Shown here: positions 35,285 through 44,603 of the stretch, one piece after another | How the letters are laid out: the number at the start of each line of letters is the position of its first letter | Numbering within the stretch: the stretch's first letter is position 1 | Source: CAYVHB01 sp964450865 | GTDB lineage: Bacteria; Bacillota; Clostridia; Saccharofermentanales; UBA5734 | Reading direction: 5' to 3' | DNA length: 64,000 bases | NCBI GenBank assembly: GCA_964450865.1 | Contig: CAYVHB010000012.1 | Span: 1 to 64,000 of the forward strand | Notes under the pieces: generated by a model | The model's input: the letters and a program-made list of their open reading frames with translations, nothing else | The model's database searches: none | Told to the model about the DNA's origin: nothing | Made by a program: the position numbers and the translations under genes

Positions 35285-37111
35285 ATGGGTAAAATTATCG
35301 GTATTGACCTTGGTACAACCAATTCCTGCGTCGCAGTCATGGAAGGCGGCGAGCCCGTCGTCATCCCGAATGCCGAAGGCAGCCGGACGACTCCTTCCGT
35401 CGTCGCGTTTTCCAAAAGTGGCGAACGCCTGGTTGGCCAGGTTGCCAAGCGCCAGGCCGTCACCAACCCGGACCGCACCGTTATCTCCATCAAACGTGAA
35501 ATGGGCACCAACCATAAGGTAACCATCGACAATAAACACTACACCCCCCAGGAAATTTCGGCCATGGTCCTGCAAAAGCTTAAAGCCGATGCCGAAGCTT
35601 ATCTGGGTGAGACTGTCACACAAGCCGTTATCACGGTTCCGGCTTACTTCAGTGACTCCCAGCGCCAGGCGACCAAGGACGCCGGCAAGATCGCCGGCCT
35701 CGAAGTGCTGCGCATCATCAATGAACCGACGGCCGCCTCGCTGGCTTATGGCCTGGACAAGGAAAATGACCAGAAGATCCTGGTTTTCGACCTTGGCGGC
35801 GGTACCTTTGACGTCTCGGTCCTTGAAATTGGCGATGGCGTCTTCGAAGTGCTGGCGACCAACGGCAACAACCGCCTCGGTGGCGATGACTTCGACCTGC
35901 GCGTCGTGGACTGGATGGTCACCAATTTCAAAAAGGACCAGGGCATCGACCTGCGCAATGACAAGATGGCCATGCAGCGCCTGCGTGAAGCCGCCGAGAA
36001 AGCCAAGATCGAGCTCTCCGGTGTCACCAGCACCAGCATCAACCTGCCTTATATCACAGCTGACGCCTCGGGGCCCAAACACCTGGACATGACCCTGAGC
36101 CGCGCCAAGTTTGACGAGCTGACCCTGGACCTCGTTGAGAAAACAATGGGCCCGCTGCGCAACGCGATTAACGATTCCGGCCTCAAGCCCGCCGATATTG
36201 AGAAGATCCTGCTCGTTGGCGGCTCGACCCGCACACCGGCGGTCCAGGATGCGGTTCGCAAGTTCTTTGGCAAAGACCCCTTCAAGGGCATTAATCCCGA
36301 TGAATGTGTCGCCATCGGGGCCGCGATCCAGGGCGCTGTGCTCAGCGGTGACGTGACCGGCCTGCTCCTGCTCGACGTCACGCCGCTGTCGCTGGGTATC
36401 GAGACCATGGGCGGCGTCTTCACCAAGATCATTGACCGCAACACCACGATCCCCGCCAAGAAGAGCCAGGTGTTTTCGACGGCCGCTGATGGCCAGACTT
36501 CGGTTGAAGTCCATGTGCTGCAGGGCGAACGCGAAATGGCCCAGTACAACAAGTCGCTCGGCAAATTCATGCTCGACGGCATCGCACCGGCGCCGCGTGG
36601 TGTTCCGCAGATTGAAATCACCTATGATATCGATGCCAATGGTATCGTCCACGTCTCGGCCAAGGATCTTGGCACGGGCCGCGAACAGCACATCACCATC
36701 ACCGCCTCAACCAATCTGACCGATGACGAAATTGATCGCGCCGTCAAGGATGCCGAACGTTTCGCCGCCGAAGACAAGGCCAAGAAGGACGAGGTCGATA
36801 CGCGCAATGCCGCTGACTCGGCTGTCTACCAGGCTGAGAAAACACTCAAGGAAATGGGCGACAAGCTCGACGCCGGCGACCGTTCGGCCGTTGAGTCGGC
36901 CGTTGAAAAGCTGAAAGGTTCTATTGCCGCCAATAATACCGCAGCCATGAAAACCGATACCGAAGCCCTGCAGCAGGCTTTCTACAAGGCCAGCGAAAAG
37001 CTCTACCAGCAGCATGGCGGCCAGCCCGGCGGTCCTGATTTCGGTGGCCAGGCCGGACCGGGTCCCGAGCCCGGCGCTGGCGGCTTCAAGGATGCCGGTG
37101 GCGACCGCTGA
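35285..37111 (+). CDS. dnaK: Chaperone DnaK (Hsp70)
   Basis: A 608-residue Hsp70. IGIDLGTTNSCVAV, VFDLGGGTFDVSVLE, LVGGSTRTPAVQ and the substrate-domain linker LLLDVTPLSLGIETMGG are all present; the C-terminus ends in a Gly/Pro-rich tail. It folds client proteins with DnaJ and GrpE, both encoded alongside. AGGAGGATTAGCAAAA precedes the ATG. Confidence 0.98.
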   Translation: MGKIIGIDLGTTNSCVAVMEGGEPVVIPNAEGSRTTPSVVAFSKSGERLVGQVAKRQAVTNPDRTVISIKREMGTNHKVTIDNKHYTPQEISAMVLQKLKADAEAYLGETVTQAVITVPAYFSDSQRQATKDAGKIAGLEVLRIINEPTAASLAYGLDKENDQKILVFDLGGGTFDVSVLEIGDGVFEVLATNGNNRLGGDDFDLRVVDWMVTNFKKDQGIDLRNDKMAMQRLREAAEKAKIELSGVTSTSINLPYITADASGPKHLDMTLSRAKFDELTLDLVEKTMGPLRNAINDSGLKPADIEKILLVGGSTRTPAVQDAVRKFFGKDPFKGINPDECVAIGAAIQGAVLSGDVTGLLLLDVTPLSLGIETMGGVFTKIIDRNTTIPAKKSQVFSTAADGQTSVEVHVLQGEREMAQYNKSLGKFMLDGIAPAPRGVPQIEITYDIDANGIVHVSAKDLGTGREQHITITASTNLTDDEIDRAVKDAERFAAEDKAKKDEVDTRNAADSAVYQAEKTLKEMGDKLDAGDRSAVESAVEKLKGSIAANNTAAMKTDTEALQQAFYKASEKLYQQHGGQPGGPDFGGQAGPGPEPGAGGFKDAGGDR

Positions 37112-37135
37112 CAGAAAAACGCTGCACAGCCGTTT

Positions 37136-37229
37136 CCTGATTCACAACATGACTGATTGTCCCGCCCTGAATGCACGCATCAGAGCAAGCTATACCTGAT
37201 TCACAACATAACCGGATTGTCCCGCCCTG
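37136..37229. repeat. 34-bp direct repeat, 59-bp offset, including half a terminator
   Basis: CCTGATTCACAACAT...GATTGTCCCGCCCTG occurs at 37136-37169 and, with small changes, at 37195-37229. The second copy supplies the left arm of the dnaK terminator; the first is an orphan arm. Confidence 0.8.
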
Positions 37230-37254
37230 GCCCATGGTCCGGGCGGGATTTGTC
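37220..37254 (+). terminator. Terminator or attenuator after dnaK
   Basis: TCCCGCCC at 37220-37227 pairs with GGGCGGGA at 37241-37248, tail TTTGTCC. It lies between dnaK and dnaJ, so partial termination could lower dnaJ relative to dnaK. Confidence 0.65.
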
Positions 37255-37277
37255 CGTCATTCATAGGAGGATCTCTA

Positions 37278-38408
37278 GTGCCTGATAAGCGCGATTATTA
37301 TGAAGTGCTGGGTGTGTCCCGCAATGCGACCGACGATGAGCTCAAGAAAGCGTACCGCAAGCTGGCCAAGCAATACCACCCCGACCTCAATCCCGGCGAC
37401 AAAGCGGCCGAAGCCAGTTTCAAGGAAGTCAACGAGGCCTATGCGGTCCTCAGTGACGCGGAAAAAAGGCGTAATTACGATCAATATGGCCATGCCGGTG
37501 TAGACGGCCAGGGCTTTGGCGGGTTCAACGGAGGCGGCATCAACATCGACCTCGAGGACCTGTTCGGTTCGTTTTTTGGCGGGGCTTTTGGCGGCGGTTC
37601 CAAACAACGCGGCGGCCCACAGCGCGGGGCCAATTTGAAATATCGCATGAACCTTGATTTCATGGAGGCGGCCTTCGGTATTGAGCGGACGATTCAGATC
37701 AATAAAGAAGATCTCTGTGATGCTTGCAAAGGGCAAGGCACCCGTGATGGTTCAACCCCCGACAAGTGCCAGACCTGCCACGGGACCGGCCAGGTCAGTG
37801 CCCGCCAGCAGACGATGTTCGGCACCGTCATGACGCAGCGCCCCTGCTCGGCTTGCGGCGGCAAAGGTACTGTGGTCAAGGATCCCTGCCCGGACTGCCG
37901 GGGCCAGGGCCGGCGCAACAAGGCCAAGACCTTGTCAGTCAAGGTGCCGGCCGGAATCAATGAAGGTGAAATGCTGACGGTGCGCAATGAAGGTGAACCC
38001 GGTTCGGCCGGGGGCCCGTATGGTGATCTGTACATCGAGATTCATATCAAGCCGCACCCGATCTTCCAGCGTGAAGGTAACAACACCTATTGTGAAGTGC
38101 CGATCACCTTTGCCCAGGCTACGCTGGGTGCTGATATTGAAATCCCGACTATTGACGGGCCTTACAATTTCCATCTTAAAGAGGGTACCCAGCCCGGTGA
38201 CAGCTTTACCATCCGCAATAAGGGAATTCCCTATCTCAATCGCAATAATGCCCGCGGCGACCACCAGTTCCGGGTTATCCTCGAAGTACCCAAGCATTTA
38301 AGTGATCAGCAGAAGGAAATCCTGCGCCAGTTCGAGCAGAGCTGCTCCGAGAAAAATTACCAGAAACGCGGCAGCTTCTTCAGCAAGATCAAAGATCTGT
38401 TCAAGTAA
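37278..38408 (+). CDS. dnaJ: Chaperone DnaJ (Hsp40)
   Basis: A 376-residue type I DnaJ: J domain with HPD (YHPDLNPG), Gly/Phe-rich region (about 73-115), four CxxCxGxG zinc motifs (CDACKGQG, CQTCHGTG, CSACGGKG, CPDCRGQG) and the C-terminal substrate domains. The start is GTG at 37278 with TAGGAGG 7 nt upstream. It stimulates DnaK. Confidence 0.97.
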   Translation: MPDKRDYYEVLGVSRNATDDELKKAYRKLAKQYHPDLNPGDKAAEASFKEVNEAYAVLSDAEKRRNYDQYGHAGVDGQGFGGFNGGGINIDLEDLFGSFFGGAFGGGSKQRGGPQRGANLKYRMNLDFMEAAFGIERTIQINKEDLCDACKGQGTRDGSTPDKCQTCHGTGQVSARQQTMFGTVMTQRPCSACGGKGTVVKDPCPDCRGQGRRNKAKTLSVKVPAGINEGEMLTVRNEGEPGSAGGPYGDLYIEIHIKPHPIFQREGNNTYCEVPITFAQATLGADIEIPTIDGPYNFHLKEGTQPGDSFTIRNKGIPYLNRNNARGDHQFRVILEVPKHLSDQQKEILRQFEQSCSEKNYQKRGSFFSKIKDLFK

Positions 38409-38527
38409 ATGGCAAGAACCTGGCGAGAAGATAAATGGTGGTGCTACGGCTATACTAAAGATAAGTTGACAAAATGAATCAGGCATGAGACAAGCAGGCA
38501 TGAAAAAATCTGTTCAGGAGGCATCCC

Positions 38528-39625
38528 ATGGATTTGATTGATCGCTACATTTATGCCGTGGTCCGCCATTTGCCGGTTTCCCGGCGCAATGAAATCGAGA
38601 AAGAGCTGCGCAGCCTGATTGCTGACAGGCTGCGGGATGCAGCGGCCAAATCGGCTGCCGGGCCCGCTGCGGGTGCCGACAGCCAGGCCACTGGTGCCGC
38701 GCCAGAAGATGTGCATCAAGCGGTACCGGCCGCACCCGATCCGGCAGCCGTGGAAGCTGTGCTGCAAAAGCTTGGTGATCCCCGGCGCCTGGCTGATCAT
38801 TACCGTGGCGCAGCCCGCTATATCATCGGGCCATTGTTCTATGATCTGTACTGGCTTGTTTTGCGGATTGTCCTGATCGCCGTAGCCTTTGGCATCACCC
38901 TGGCCATGGGCATCGAGTTCGCTTTATCGCCGCAAGGTGGCCTGCTGCCGGCTGTCAGCGGCTGGCTGGGCGCACTTTACCAGGCCTTGCTGGGTGGTTT
39001 TGCCTGGGTGACGCTGATATTTTTTATCAATGAACGATACAATGAAAAGGCCCGGGCCGGGCTTGGCAGGCAAGGCGAACAGTGGCATCCCCGCCAATTG
39101 CAGCCAGTGCCGGCGCGCGCTTCGCAGCTCAAGCGTGCTGACCCGATCCTGGCCATCATCTTCACCCTGCTGATCATGATCATCCTGAATATCAATCCGG
39201 ATGTGATCGGGATCTACATTTCAGACCCCGGCAGCACGGTGGCAATCCCGTTGTTTCACCCGGTCACCATCCGCGGTTATCTGCCCTGGATTAACCTGGT
39301 CATGGGCCTGACGATCCTTGTTGAATGCATCCGCCTGATCCTGGGTCACTGGACGGTCAGCCTGACCTTTCTTTATGCGACCGGCAAAGTCCCGCCGCTG
39401 GTGCTCTGGGTCTGGATGTTGTCCGATCCGGCCTTGCTCAATCCGGACTTTCTCACGGCGATCCGCCAGGTTATGGGCGAAACCGCACTGGCCACCCATT
39501 TCGAGACCCAGGTCCTGAAGATCATGATCATCATTGCGATAGCAGGCTTTGTGATCGACCTGATCTCCCTGGTCGTCCGGGCGATCCGCCTGACTGTTCA
39601 GCAACGGCCGGCCATGCTACAATAA
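38528..39625 (+). CDS. HAAS-like membrane protein
   Basis: A 365-residue protein. The N-terminus (DLIDRYIYAVVRHLPVSRR, NEIEKELRSLI) resembles the HAAS domain, which in Bacillota often pairs with PadR regulators; no PadR gene is adjacent here. About seven transmembrane helices follow (from residue 105). Residues 39-72 form an Ala/Pro-rich insertion that splits the HAAS helices. CAGGAGG precedes the ATG. The function is unknown; a signalling role at the membrane is inferred from the domain. Confidence 0.72.
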   Translation: MDLIDRYIYAVVRHLPVSRRNEIEKELRSLIADRLRDAAAKSAAGPAAGADSQATGAAPEDVHQAVPAAPDPAAVEAVLQKLGDPRRLADHYRGAARYIIGPLFYDLYWLVLRIVLIAVAFGITLAMGIEFALSPQGGLLPAVSGWLGALYQALLGGFAWVTLIFFINERYNEKARAGLGRQGEQWHPRQLQPVPARASQLKRADPILAIIFTLLIMIILNINPDVIGIYISDPGSTVAIPLFHPVTIRGYLPWINLVMGLTILVECIRLILGHWTVSLTFLYATGKVPPLVLWVWMLSDPALLNPDFLTAIRQVMGETALATHFETQVLKIMIIIAIAGFVIDLISLVVRAIRLTVQQRPAMLQ

Positions 39626-39648
39626 ACCGTCCAGGTAATAGTGCGGGA

Positions 39649-39802
39649 GGCCCCGGATACGCTCTCTGGAACTGAATGCGGACATAACTGTTTTGTTTGA
39701 ACAGGGGGCCCCGGATACGCTGTCTGGAACTGAATGCGGATATAGCTGTTTATATTTGAACAGGGGGCCCCTGATGCGCTGGCTGGAACTCAGTATTGAT
39801 AC
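39649..39802 (+). repeat. 58/59-bp tandem repeat derived from the prmA start
   Basis: Units begin GGCCCC at 39649, 39707 and 39766. The first two are nearly identical; the third is the real prmA start, where GATACG of the other copies reads GATGCG (ATG). The copies share CTGGAACT and the TTGAACAGGG leader that serves as ribosome binding region. Confidence 0.85.
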
Positions 39803-40784
39803 AACCCATGATGCCCAGGAATTGATCACCGACTTTTTGTCTGGCCTGGGCGCGGACGGCGTACAGGTCCAGGATGCCGCCGAGATCCGCGAGATACTGG
39901 CAGATCCGGCCAGCCTGACCTATGCCGACGAGGCGTTTGTAGACAGTCTGGACGAGACTGTCCATATCAGGGCGTACTTTGTGGAATTCCCCGAGGGGGT
40001 GCGGCGCAATGGCGACATCAGCTTTACGACCGACGCACTTTATGACGATGTACCCAAGATCTATGTGCCCCTGGCTGACCTTGAACAGCTGATCAGAACC
40101 AAACTGACTGATTTTGCTGAGTTTCTGCCGATTGGCCCGGGCTATCTGGGCTGGCGGGAAGTCCAGGAGGAGGACTGGGCGGATGGCTGGAAGCAGTATT
40201 ACCAGACCTTGCATCTGACGTCACGACTGGTGATTAATCCCAGCTGGCTTGATTACGAGGCGCGACCTGGCGAGATCGTCATTTCCCTGGATCCGGGCAG
40301 CGCTTTCGGCACCGGCACCCACGAGACGACCGCTCAGTGTGCTGAATTGCTCGATGAGCTGCTGCTGCCCGGTGACCGGGTTCTTGACCTGGGTTGTGGC
40401 AGCGGCATTCTGGCGATTATTTCCGCCCGCCTTGGCGCCGGATCAGTCGAGGCCATTGACATCGACCAGCTGGCTGTTGATGTGGCGCGGGAGAATTGCC
40501 GGGTTAATCAGGTTACAATAGACTGCCATGCCGGGGAAATCCAGCAGGCCCGCGCTGCTGATTATGACCTGATTGTGGCCAACATCATTGCCGATGTCAT
40601 CAGCGCCATCCTGCCCGCAGTCCCCGGCCGCCTGGTGGCCGAGGGCTTGTTTATCGCCTCGGGTGTTATCGCGGATAAAGCTGCCGCCGTTGTCAACGCC
40701 GGCCGTCAAGCCGGACTGGAGCTGGTTCTCCAGCGCGAACGCAATGACTGGTGGGCTTTTGTCTTCCAGAAACCGGCAAACTGA
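39774..40784 (+). CDS. prmA: Ribosomal protein L11 methyltransferase
   Basis: A 336-residue SAM-dependent methyltransferase. Motif I is VLDLGCGSGILAIISARLGA, followed by AIDIDQLAVDVARENC and the VANIIADVI segment typical of PrmA; GSAFGTGTHETT is the family signature. It trimethylates ribosomal protein L11. The ATG at 39774 is chosen because MRWLELSIDT is the family start; an earlier in-frame start at 39693 would translate the upstream repeat. Its place after dnaJ is standard in Bacillota. Confidence 0.93.
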   Translation: MRWLELSIDTTHDAQELITDFLSGLGADGVQVQDAAEIREILADPASLTYADEAFVDSLDETVHIRAYFVEFPEGVRRNGDISFTTDALYDDVPKIYVPLADLEQLIRTKLTDFAEFLPIGPGYLGWREVQEEDWADGWKQYYQTLHLTSRLVINPSWLDYEARPGEIVISLDPGSAFGTGTHETTAQCAELLDELLLPGDRVLDLGCGSGILAIISARLGAGSVEAIDIDQLAVDVARENCRVNQVTIDCHAGEIQQARAADYDLIVANIIADVISAILPAVPGRLVAEGLFIASGVIADKAAAVVNAGRQAGLELVLQRERNDWWAFVFQKPAN

Positions 40785-40900
40785 CGCTGATTTTCCTTGT
40801 GTCAATCGATTGCAAGCTACAATTGGGCAGACATGTGATAAAATGGACAGACAAGGAACGCGGAGCGACCGCATCCAATTTACAGGTGAGGTGAAGTGCC

Positions 40901-41869
40901 ATGTATGATGTCACAGCAATCGGTGAAGTGTTGATCGATTTTACCCCGGCCGGTTTATCAGCCCAGAATAATCCGCTCTTTGAACAGAATCCCGGCGGAG
41001 CCCCGGCCAATGTGCTGGCCTGCCTGAGCAAGCTGGGCCTTAGCACAGCCTTTATCGGCAAGGTGGGTGCTGATCAGTTCGGTGTGTTCCTGAAAAAGAC
41101 CCTGGACTCGGTCGGGGTTTCGACTCAGGGCCTGGTCACGACGGACCGCTGCGGCACAACTTTGGCCTTTGTCCATCTCAGCGAGACCGGCGATCGTTCG
41201 TTTTCCTTTTACCGGGATCCCGGCGCTGACTTGCTGCTTGAACCGGCTGAATTATCCTACCAGCTGATCGACGATTGCCGGATCTTCCATTTTGGCTCGG
41301 TATCGATGACCGGCGAGCCGTCGGCCAGTGCGACGCTGGCTGCCGTGCGTTACGCCAAGGACCAGGGCAAGATCATATCCTACGATCCGAATCTGCGCCT
41401 GCGTCTGTGGTCATCACCGACGACTGCCAAGGCCGGCATTCTTTCAGCAATGCCTCTTGCCGATATTGTCAAGATTTCCGAAGAGGAGCTGCTGTTCCTG
41501 ACCGGTGAGACTGACCTTGAACGCGGTGCCCAGGCGCTGATTGCAGACTATGACTTGCAGCTGGTGCTGATCACCCTCGGCCCGGATGGCGCTTTCGCCT
41601 GCAGCCGTCAGGGCATGGGCCGCCGGCCGACTTATGATGTAAAAGTTGTTGATACGACCGGGGCTGGCGATGCCTTTACCGGCGGTTTCCTGTATCAGCT
41701 GCTGCAGTCCGGCAAACAGCCGGCTGAATTAAGCAGCGAGGATCTCGACCAGTTCCTGGCTTTTGCCAATGCCGTCGGTTCACTGACCACGACCCGCAAG
41801 GGGGCGATTCCGGCACTGCCGGATGCCGCCGCCATTGCCGCCTGCATGGCCACAGACAGCGCCGGCTGA
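40901..41869 (+). CDS. Fructokinase-like PfkB family carbohydrate kinase
   Basis: A 322-residue ribokinase-family sugar kinase. NPGGAPANVLACLSKLG and the ATP/anion-hole motif DTTGAGDAFTGGFLY are clear, and AIGEVLIDF at the start is usual for fructokinases (ScrK). It would phosphorylate fructose, though related substrates such as KDG cannot be excluded. AGGTGAGGTG lies upstream of the ATG. The gene stands alone and ends in a strong terminator. Confidence 0.85.
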   Translation: MYDVTAIGEVLIDFTPAGLSAQNNPLFEQNPGGAPANVLACLSKLGLSTAFIGKVGADQFGVFLKKTLDSVGVSTQGLVTTDRCGTTLAFVHLSETGDRSFSFYRDPGADLLLEPAELSYQLIDDCRIFHFGSVSMTGEPSASATLAAVRYAKDQGKIISYDPNLRLRLWSSPTTAKAGILSAMPLADIVKISEEELLFLTGETDLERGAQALIADYDLQLVLITLGPDGAFACSRQGMGRRPTYDVKVVDTTGAGDAFTGGFLYQLLQSGKQPAELSSEDLDQFLAFANAVGSLTTTRKGAIPALPDAAAIAACMATDSAG

Positions 41870-41937
41870 GCAATCCGAAAGCTGGGCGGGCAAGCCCACA
41901 CCTGTCGCTTTTTTACGACTATACCATGATTATCAAG

Positions 41938-41971
41938 GCCGGTCTGGACGATGTTCAGGCCGGCTTTTGTT
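41938..41971 (+). terminator. Terminator after the fructokinase gene
   Basis: A 12-bp stem (41938-41949 with 41953-41964, two G-U pairs) with a 3-nt loop and the tail TTTTGTT. Confidence 0.85.
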
Positions 41972-42174
41972 ACTTGCTCCACACAAGACCCTGCCGTGAT
42001 CCAGTTTCATCAGGTGGCCGCCTATCCAGCCACATGGCATTACCGCCCGGATTTTGCATCAGGGCCCATCGGCTCACCGTGATGCAATAACTGGCACATG
42101 ATCCAGCCACAATGACATTTCACCCCGGACTTTCCACGGTGTGATCGCATCATAAATAACTCATAATATAACCA
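41972..42174. other. Intergenic, no gene seen
   Basis: Upstream part of the 456-bp gap before the AOR cluster. I see no coding sequence and could not recognise a molybdenum or tungsten cofactor riboswitch in it. Confidence 0.5.
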
Positions 42175-42211
42175 TGACTGACTGATATTTGTTGTATATT
42201 CTCGTCAGTCA
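42175..42211 (+). promoter_or_regulatory. 8-bp dyad upstream of the AOR cluster
   Basis: TGACTGAC at 42175-42182 and GTCAGTCA at 42204-42211, perfect, 21-nt spacer. A TATAAT begins 9 bp downstream (42220-42225), so it could be an operator. Confidence 0.55.
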
Positions 42212-42246
42212 ATCCATGCTATAATTGCAATATAACCAAAGACGGC

Positions 42247-42275
42247 TTGCAATCTTCAGCGTTCTGCACTATAAT
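42247..42275 (+). promoter_or_regulatory. Promoter of the ferredoxin-AOR cluster
   Basis: TTGCAA at 42247-42252 and TATAAT at 42270-42275 with a 17-nt spacer, about 50 nt upstream of the first ATG. A small dyad AACGT-CTTAA-ACGTT (from about 42287) follows the predicted start. Confidence 0.75.
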
Positions 42276-42325
42276 CAACCCAGCGAACGTCTTAAACGTT
42301 TACGGATCAATAGCGGAGGGTTCCC

Positions 42326-42730
42326 ATGGCCAAAGTCTTGAAAGCCAATGAAATGAAAAAATGCATCGGCTGCTTTACCTGCATGAATATCTGTTCCATT
42401 GTCAATCGCCAGAATCATTCATTGACCAAGAGCGCCATTAAAGTGCGCACCAGCGGCGGCATGACCGGACGGTTCGTGGCAATTGTCTGTATTGCCTGTG
42501 AAGACCCGGCCTGCATGGAGGCCTGTCCGAGCGGCGCCCTGGTCAAGCGGGAAGGTGGCGGCGTCCTGCTTGACGCGGACAAGTGCATCGGCTGTCACCG
42601 CTGCGAAACAGCCTGTATCATGCAGGCCGTTTTCTGGGATGACGAGCTGCAAAAGCCGATCATCTGCCGTCATTGCGGTTCCTGCGCCCGTTTTTGCCCG
42701 CATAAATGCCTGAATATGCAGGAGGTGTAA
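42326..42730 (+). CDS. Four-cluster ferredoxin, electron partner of AOR
   Basis: A 134-residue iron-sulfur protein. Cysteine sets CIGCFTCMNIC, CIACEDPACMEAC, CIGCHRCETAC and CRHCGSCARFC could hold four 4Fe-4S clusters in an HycB/DmsB-like arrangement. It lies 4 nt before the AOR gene, so it is most likely the AOR electron-transfer subunit. GCGGAGGG precedes the ATG. It heads the plus-strand cofactor cluster. Confidence 0.9.
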   Translation: MAKVLKANEMKKCIGCFTCMNICSIVNRQNHSLTKSAIKVRTSGGMTGRFVAIVCIACEDPACMEACPSGALVKREGGGVLLDADKCIGCHRCETACIMQAVFWDDELQKPIICRHCGSCARFCPHKCLNMQEV

Positions 42731-42734
42731 CGTC

Positions 42735-44603
42735 ATGATCAATGAGAAATTCATCCGCGTCCTGTATGTCAACCTGACGACGAGCAAAGTGCGCATTGAG
42801 CAACGTGAAGACTTGCTGCCTTATCTGGGTGAAGTGGGAATTGCGGCCAAGCTGCTTGATGAGAACATGCACCCGGAACTTGATCCGCTCCATCCGGACC
42901 AGCCGATTATTTTTGCCATCGGGGCCGGCACCTGGGTTTTCCCGGTCCTGACGAAAACCGTAGCGATGTTTGTTTCTCCGCTGACGGGGGAACTGGGCGA
43001 ATCTTACGCGGGCGGCCGCCTGGCGATGACCATGCTGATGGCTGGCTACGACGCCATCGTCATTACCGGTCAGTCCCCTAAAGCCACAGCGCTCGTAATC
43101 CGCAACAATGACGTCAATCTCCGTGATGCCCGCGCCATGTGGGGCCTGGACAGTGAACCGGCCGGCATGGCGATCCGCGACCGCCTGACCGGCAGCGGCA
43201 AGCGCAGCATTATCCGAATTGGTCCGGCCGGTGAGAGCCAGGTGGCCTTTGCCAGTGTCTGTGTCGATTCTTATCGCCATTTTGGTCGCCTGGGCCTGGG
43301 CGCCACAATGGGCAGCAAGAATTTAAAGGCAATGGTGGTGACCGGGGACCGGACGATCCCGATCCAGAATACGCCGAAATATTTCAAGGTGTATCAGCAG
43401 ATATACAAGAAGTGTACCAGTACCGACATGATGGCCAAGTACCACGATGCCGGCACGCCGGCCGGTGTCCTGCCGCTCAATGCCTCCAATTCGCTGCCAA
43501 CGCTGAATCTGCGCCAGACCAGCTATGAACACGCCGAGGCGATTTCCGGCGATACCTTTGCCCGCAAGAACCTAGTCCGCAAGGTAGCCTGCACCGGCTG
43601 TCCGGTCGGCTGTATTCACATTGGCATGTTCCGCCGTGAATTCGACAAGGGGCACGAGTATGAGGCGATTAATGTCGTCTATGACTATGAACTGATCTTT
43701 GCCCTCGGCAGCTTCCTGGGTGTCAAGTCCAGTGATGAAGTCATTCATCTGATTGACGAAGTCGAGGAGACCGGCATGGATGCCATCAGCACGGGCGTCT
43801 GTCTCGGCTGGGCCACCGAAGCGCTGGAAACAGGCCTGATTACCCAGGAGCAGACGATCGTGCCGCTGGCCTGGGGCAATACGGACGCCTACCTGAAGGC
43901 GATCCGCCTGCTGGCGAAGGGCAAGAACCAGTTCTACCGGGATCTGGGCAAGGGCTCCAAATATGCAGCCTCTGTTTATGGCGGCGCCGATTTTGCCATG
44001 CAGTTTGGTGGCAATGAAATGCCGGGCTACCATACGGGTTATGCCTCGGTGGTTGGCTTCTCCGTGGCTTCGCGTCATTCGCATCTTGATAACGGCGGCT
44101 ATATGATTGATCAGTCGCTCAAGGAATTTGACGAGGACAAAGTTGTCAACCGGATTTTCTTTGAGGAATATGACCGCTGCATGGTCAATTGTATCGGCAT
44201 GTGCATGTTCGCCCGCAAGGTTTATGATCACCAGACGATCCTCGACGCCCTGAACAGCATTGGTTATGAATTGACGGATCAGGACCTGCATGATATTGGC
44301 AAACGAGTCCTGCGCCTCAAGCTGAGGATCAAGGAGCGCCTCGGCTTCAAACAGAAGGATGTCCGGCTGCCCAAGCGCTTCTTCCAGACGACCACCATGC
44401 ATGGCCAGGTCGATGAGGCCACGGTTTATCGCATGATCGACAAATACATCGCCCGGACCGAGGCCTTGTTGCAGGAATCTGATCCCGGGCTCGAGGCAGC
44501 GCTGGCCAGAATTGCTGAAAAAGCAGCCCAGAAACCGGGAGCCGGCAAAGCGGCCCGGGTTGCTGGCGCAAAATCGGCCGGTCCGGCCGCTGATAATCCA
44601 TGA
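42735..44603 (+). CDS. Aldehyde ferredoxin oxidoreductase (tungsten-pterin enzyme)
   Basis: A 622-residue AOR-family protein. It would oxidise aldehydes to acids, or reduce acids, with ferredoxin and a bis-pterin tungsten cofactor. AGGRLAMTMLMAGYDAIVI in domain 1 and the 4Fe-4S ligands CTGCPVGC (about 288-295) with a distant Cys in the NCIGMC segment (about 483) are visible. The C-terminal 30 residues are an Ala/Lys-rich tail. Subfamily and aldehyde cannot be told. The downstream MoeB/MoaD genes and the convergent moa/moe run support a pterin cofactor made locally. Confidence 0.9.
   Translation: MINEKFIRVLYVNLTTSKVRIEQREDLLPYLGEVGIAAKLLDENMHPELDPLHPDQPIIFAIGAGTWVFPVLTKTVAMFVSPLTGELGESYAGGRLAMTMLMAGYDAIVITGQSPKATALVIRNNDVNLRDARAMWGLDSEPAGMAIRDRLTGSGKRSIIRIGPAGESQVAFASVCVDSYRHFGRLGLGATMGSKNLKAMVVTGDRTIPIQNTPKYFKVYQQIYKKCTSTDMMAKYHDAGTPAGVLPLNASNSLPTLNLRQTSYEHAEAISGDTFARKNLVRKVACTGCPVGCIHIGMFRREFDKGHEYEAINVVYDYELIFALGSFLGVKSSDEVIHLIDEVEETGMDAISTGVCLGWATEALETGLITQEQTIVPLAWGNTDAYLKAIRLLAKGKNQFYRDLGKGSKYAASVYGGADFAMQFGGNEMPGYHTGYASVVGFSVASRHSHLDNGGYMIDQSLKEFDEDKVVNRIFFEEYDRCMVNCIGMCMFARKVYDHQTILDALNSIGYELTDQDLHDIGKRVLRLKLRIKERLGFKQKDVRLPKRFFQTTTMHGQVDEATVYRMIDKYIARTEALLQESDPGLEAALARIAEKAAQKPGAGKAARVAGAKSAGPAADNP

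Noticed and set aside
35276..36691. A 471-codon open frame antisense to dnaK
   Set aside because: It mirrors the codon bias of dnaK on the other strand, has no ribosome binding site and no recognisable domain.
41972..42325. Molybdenum/tungsten cofactor riboswitch before the AOR cluster
   Set aside because: No sequence matching what I recall of the Moco aptamer core; the visible structure is a DNA-type dyad and promoters.
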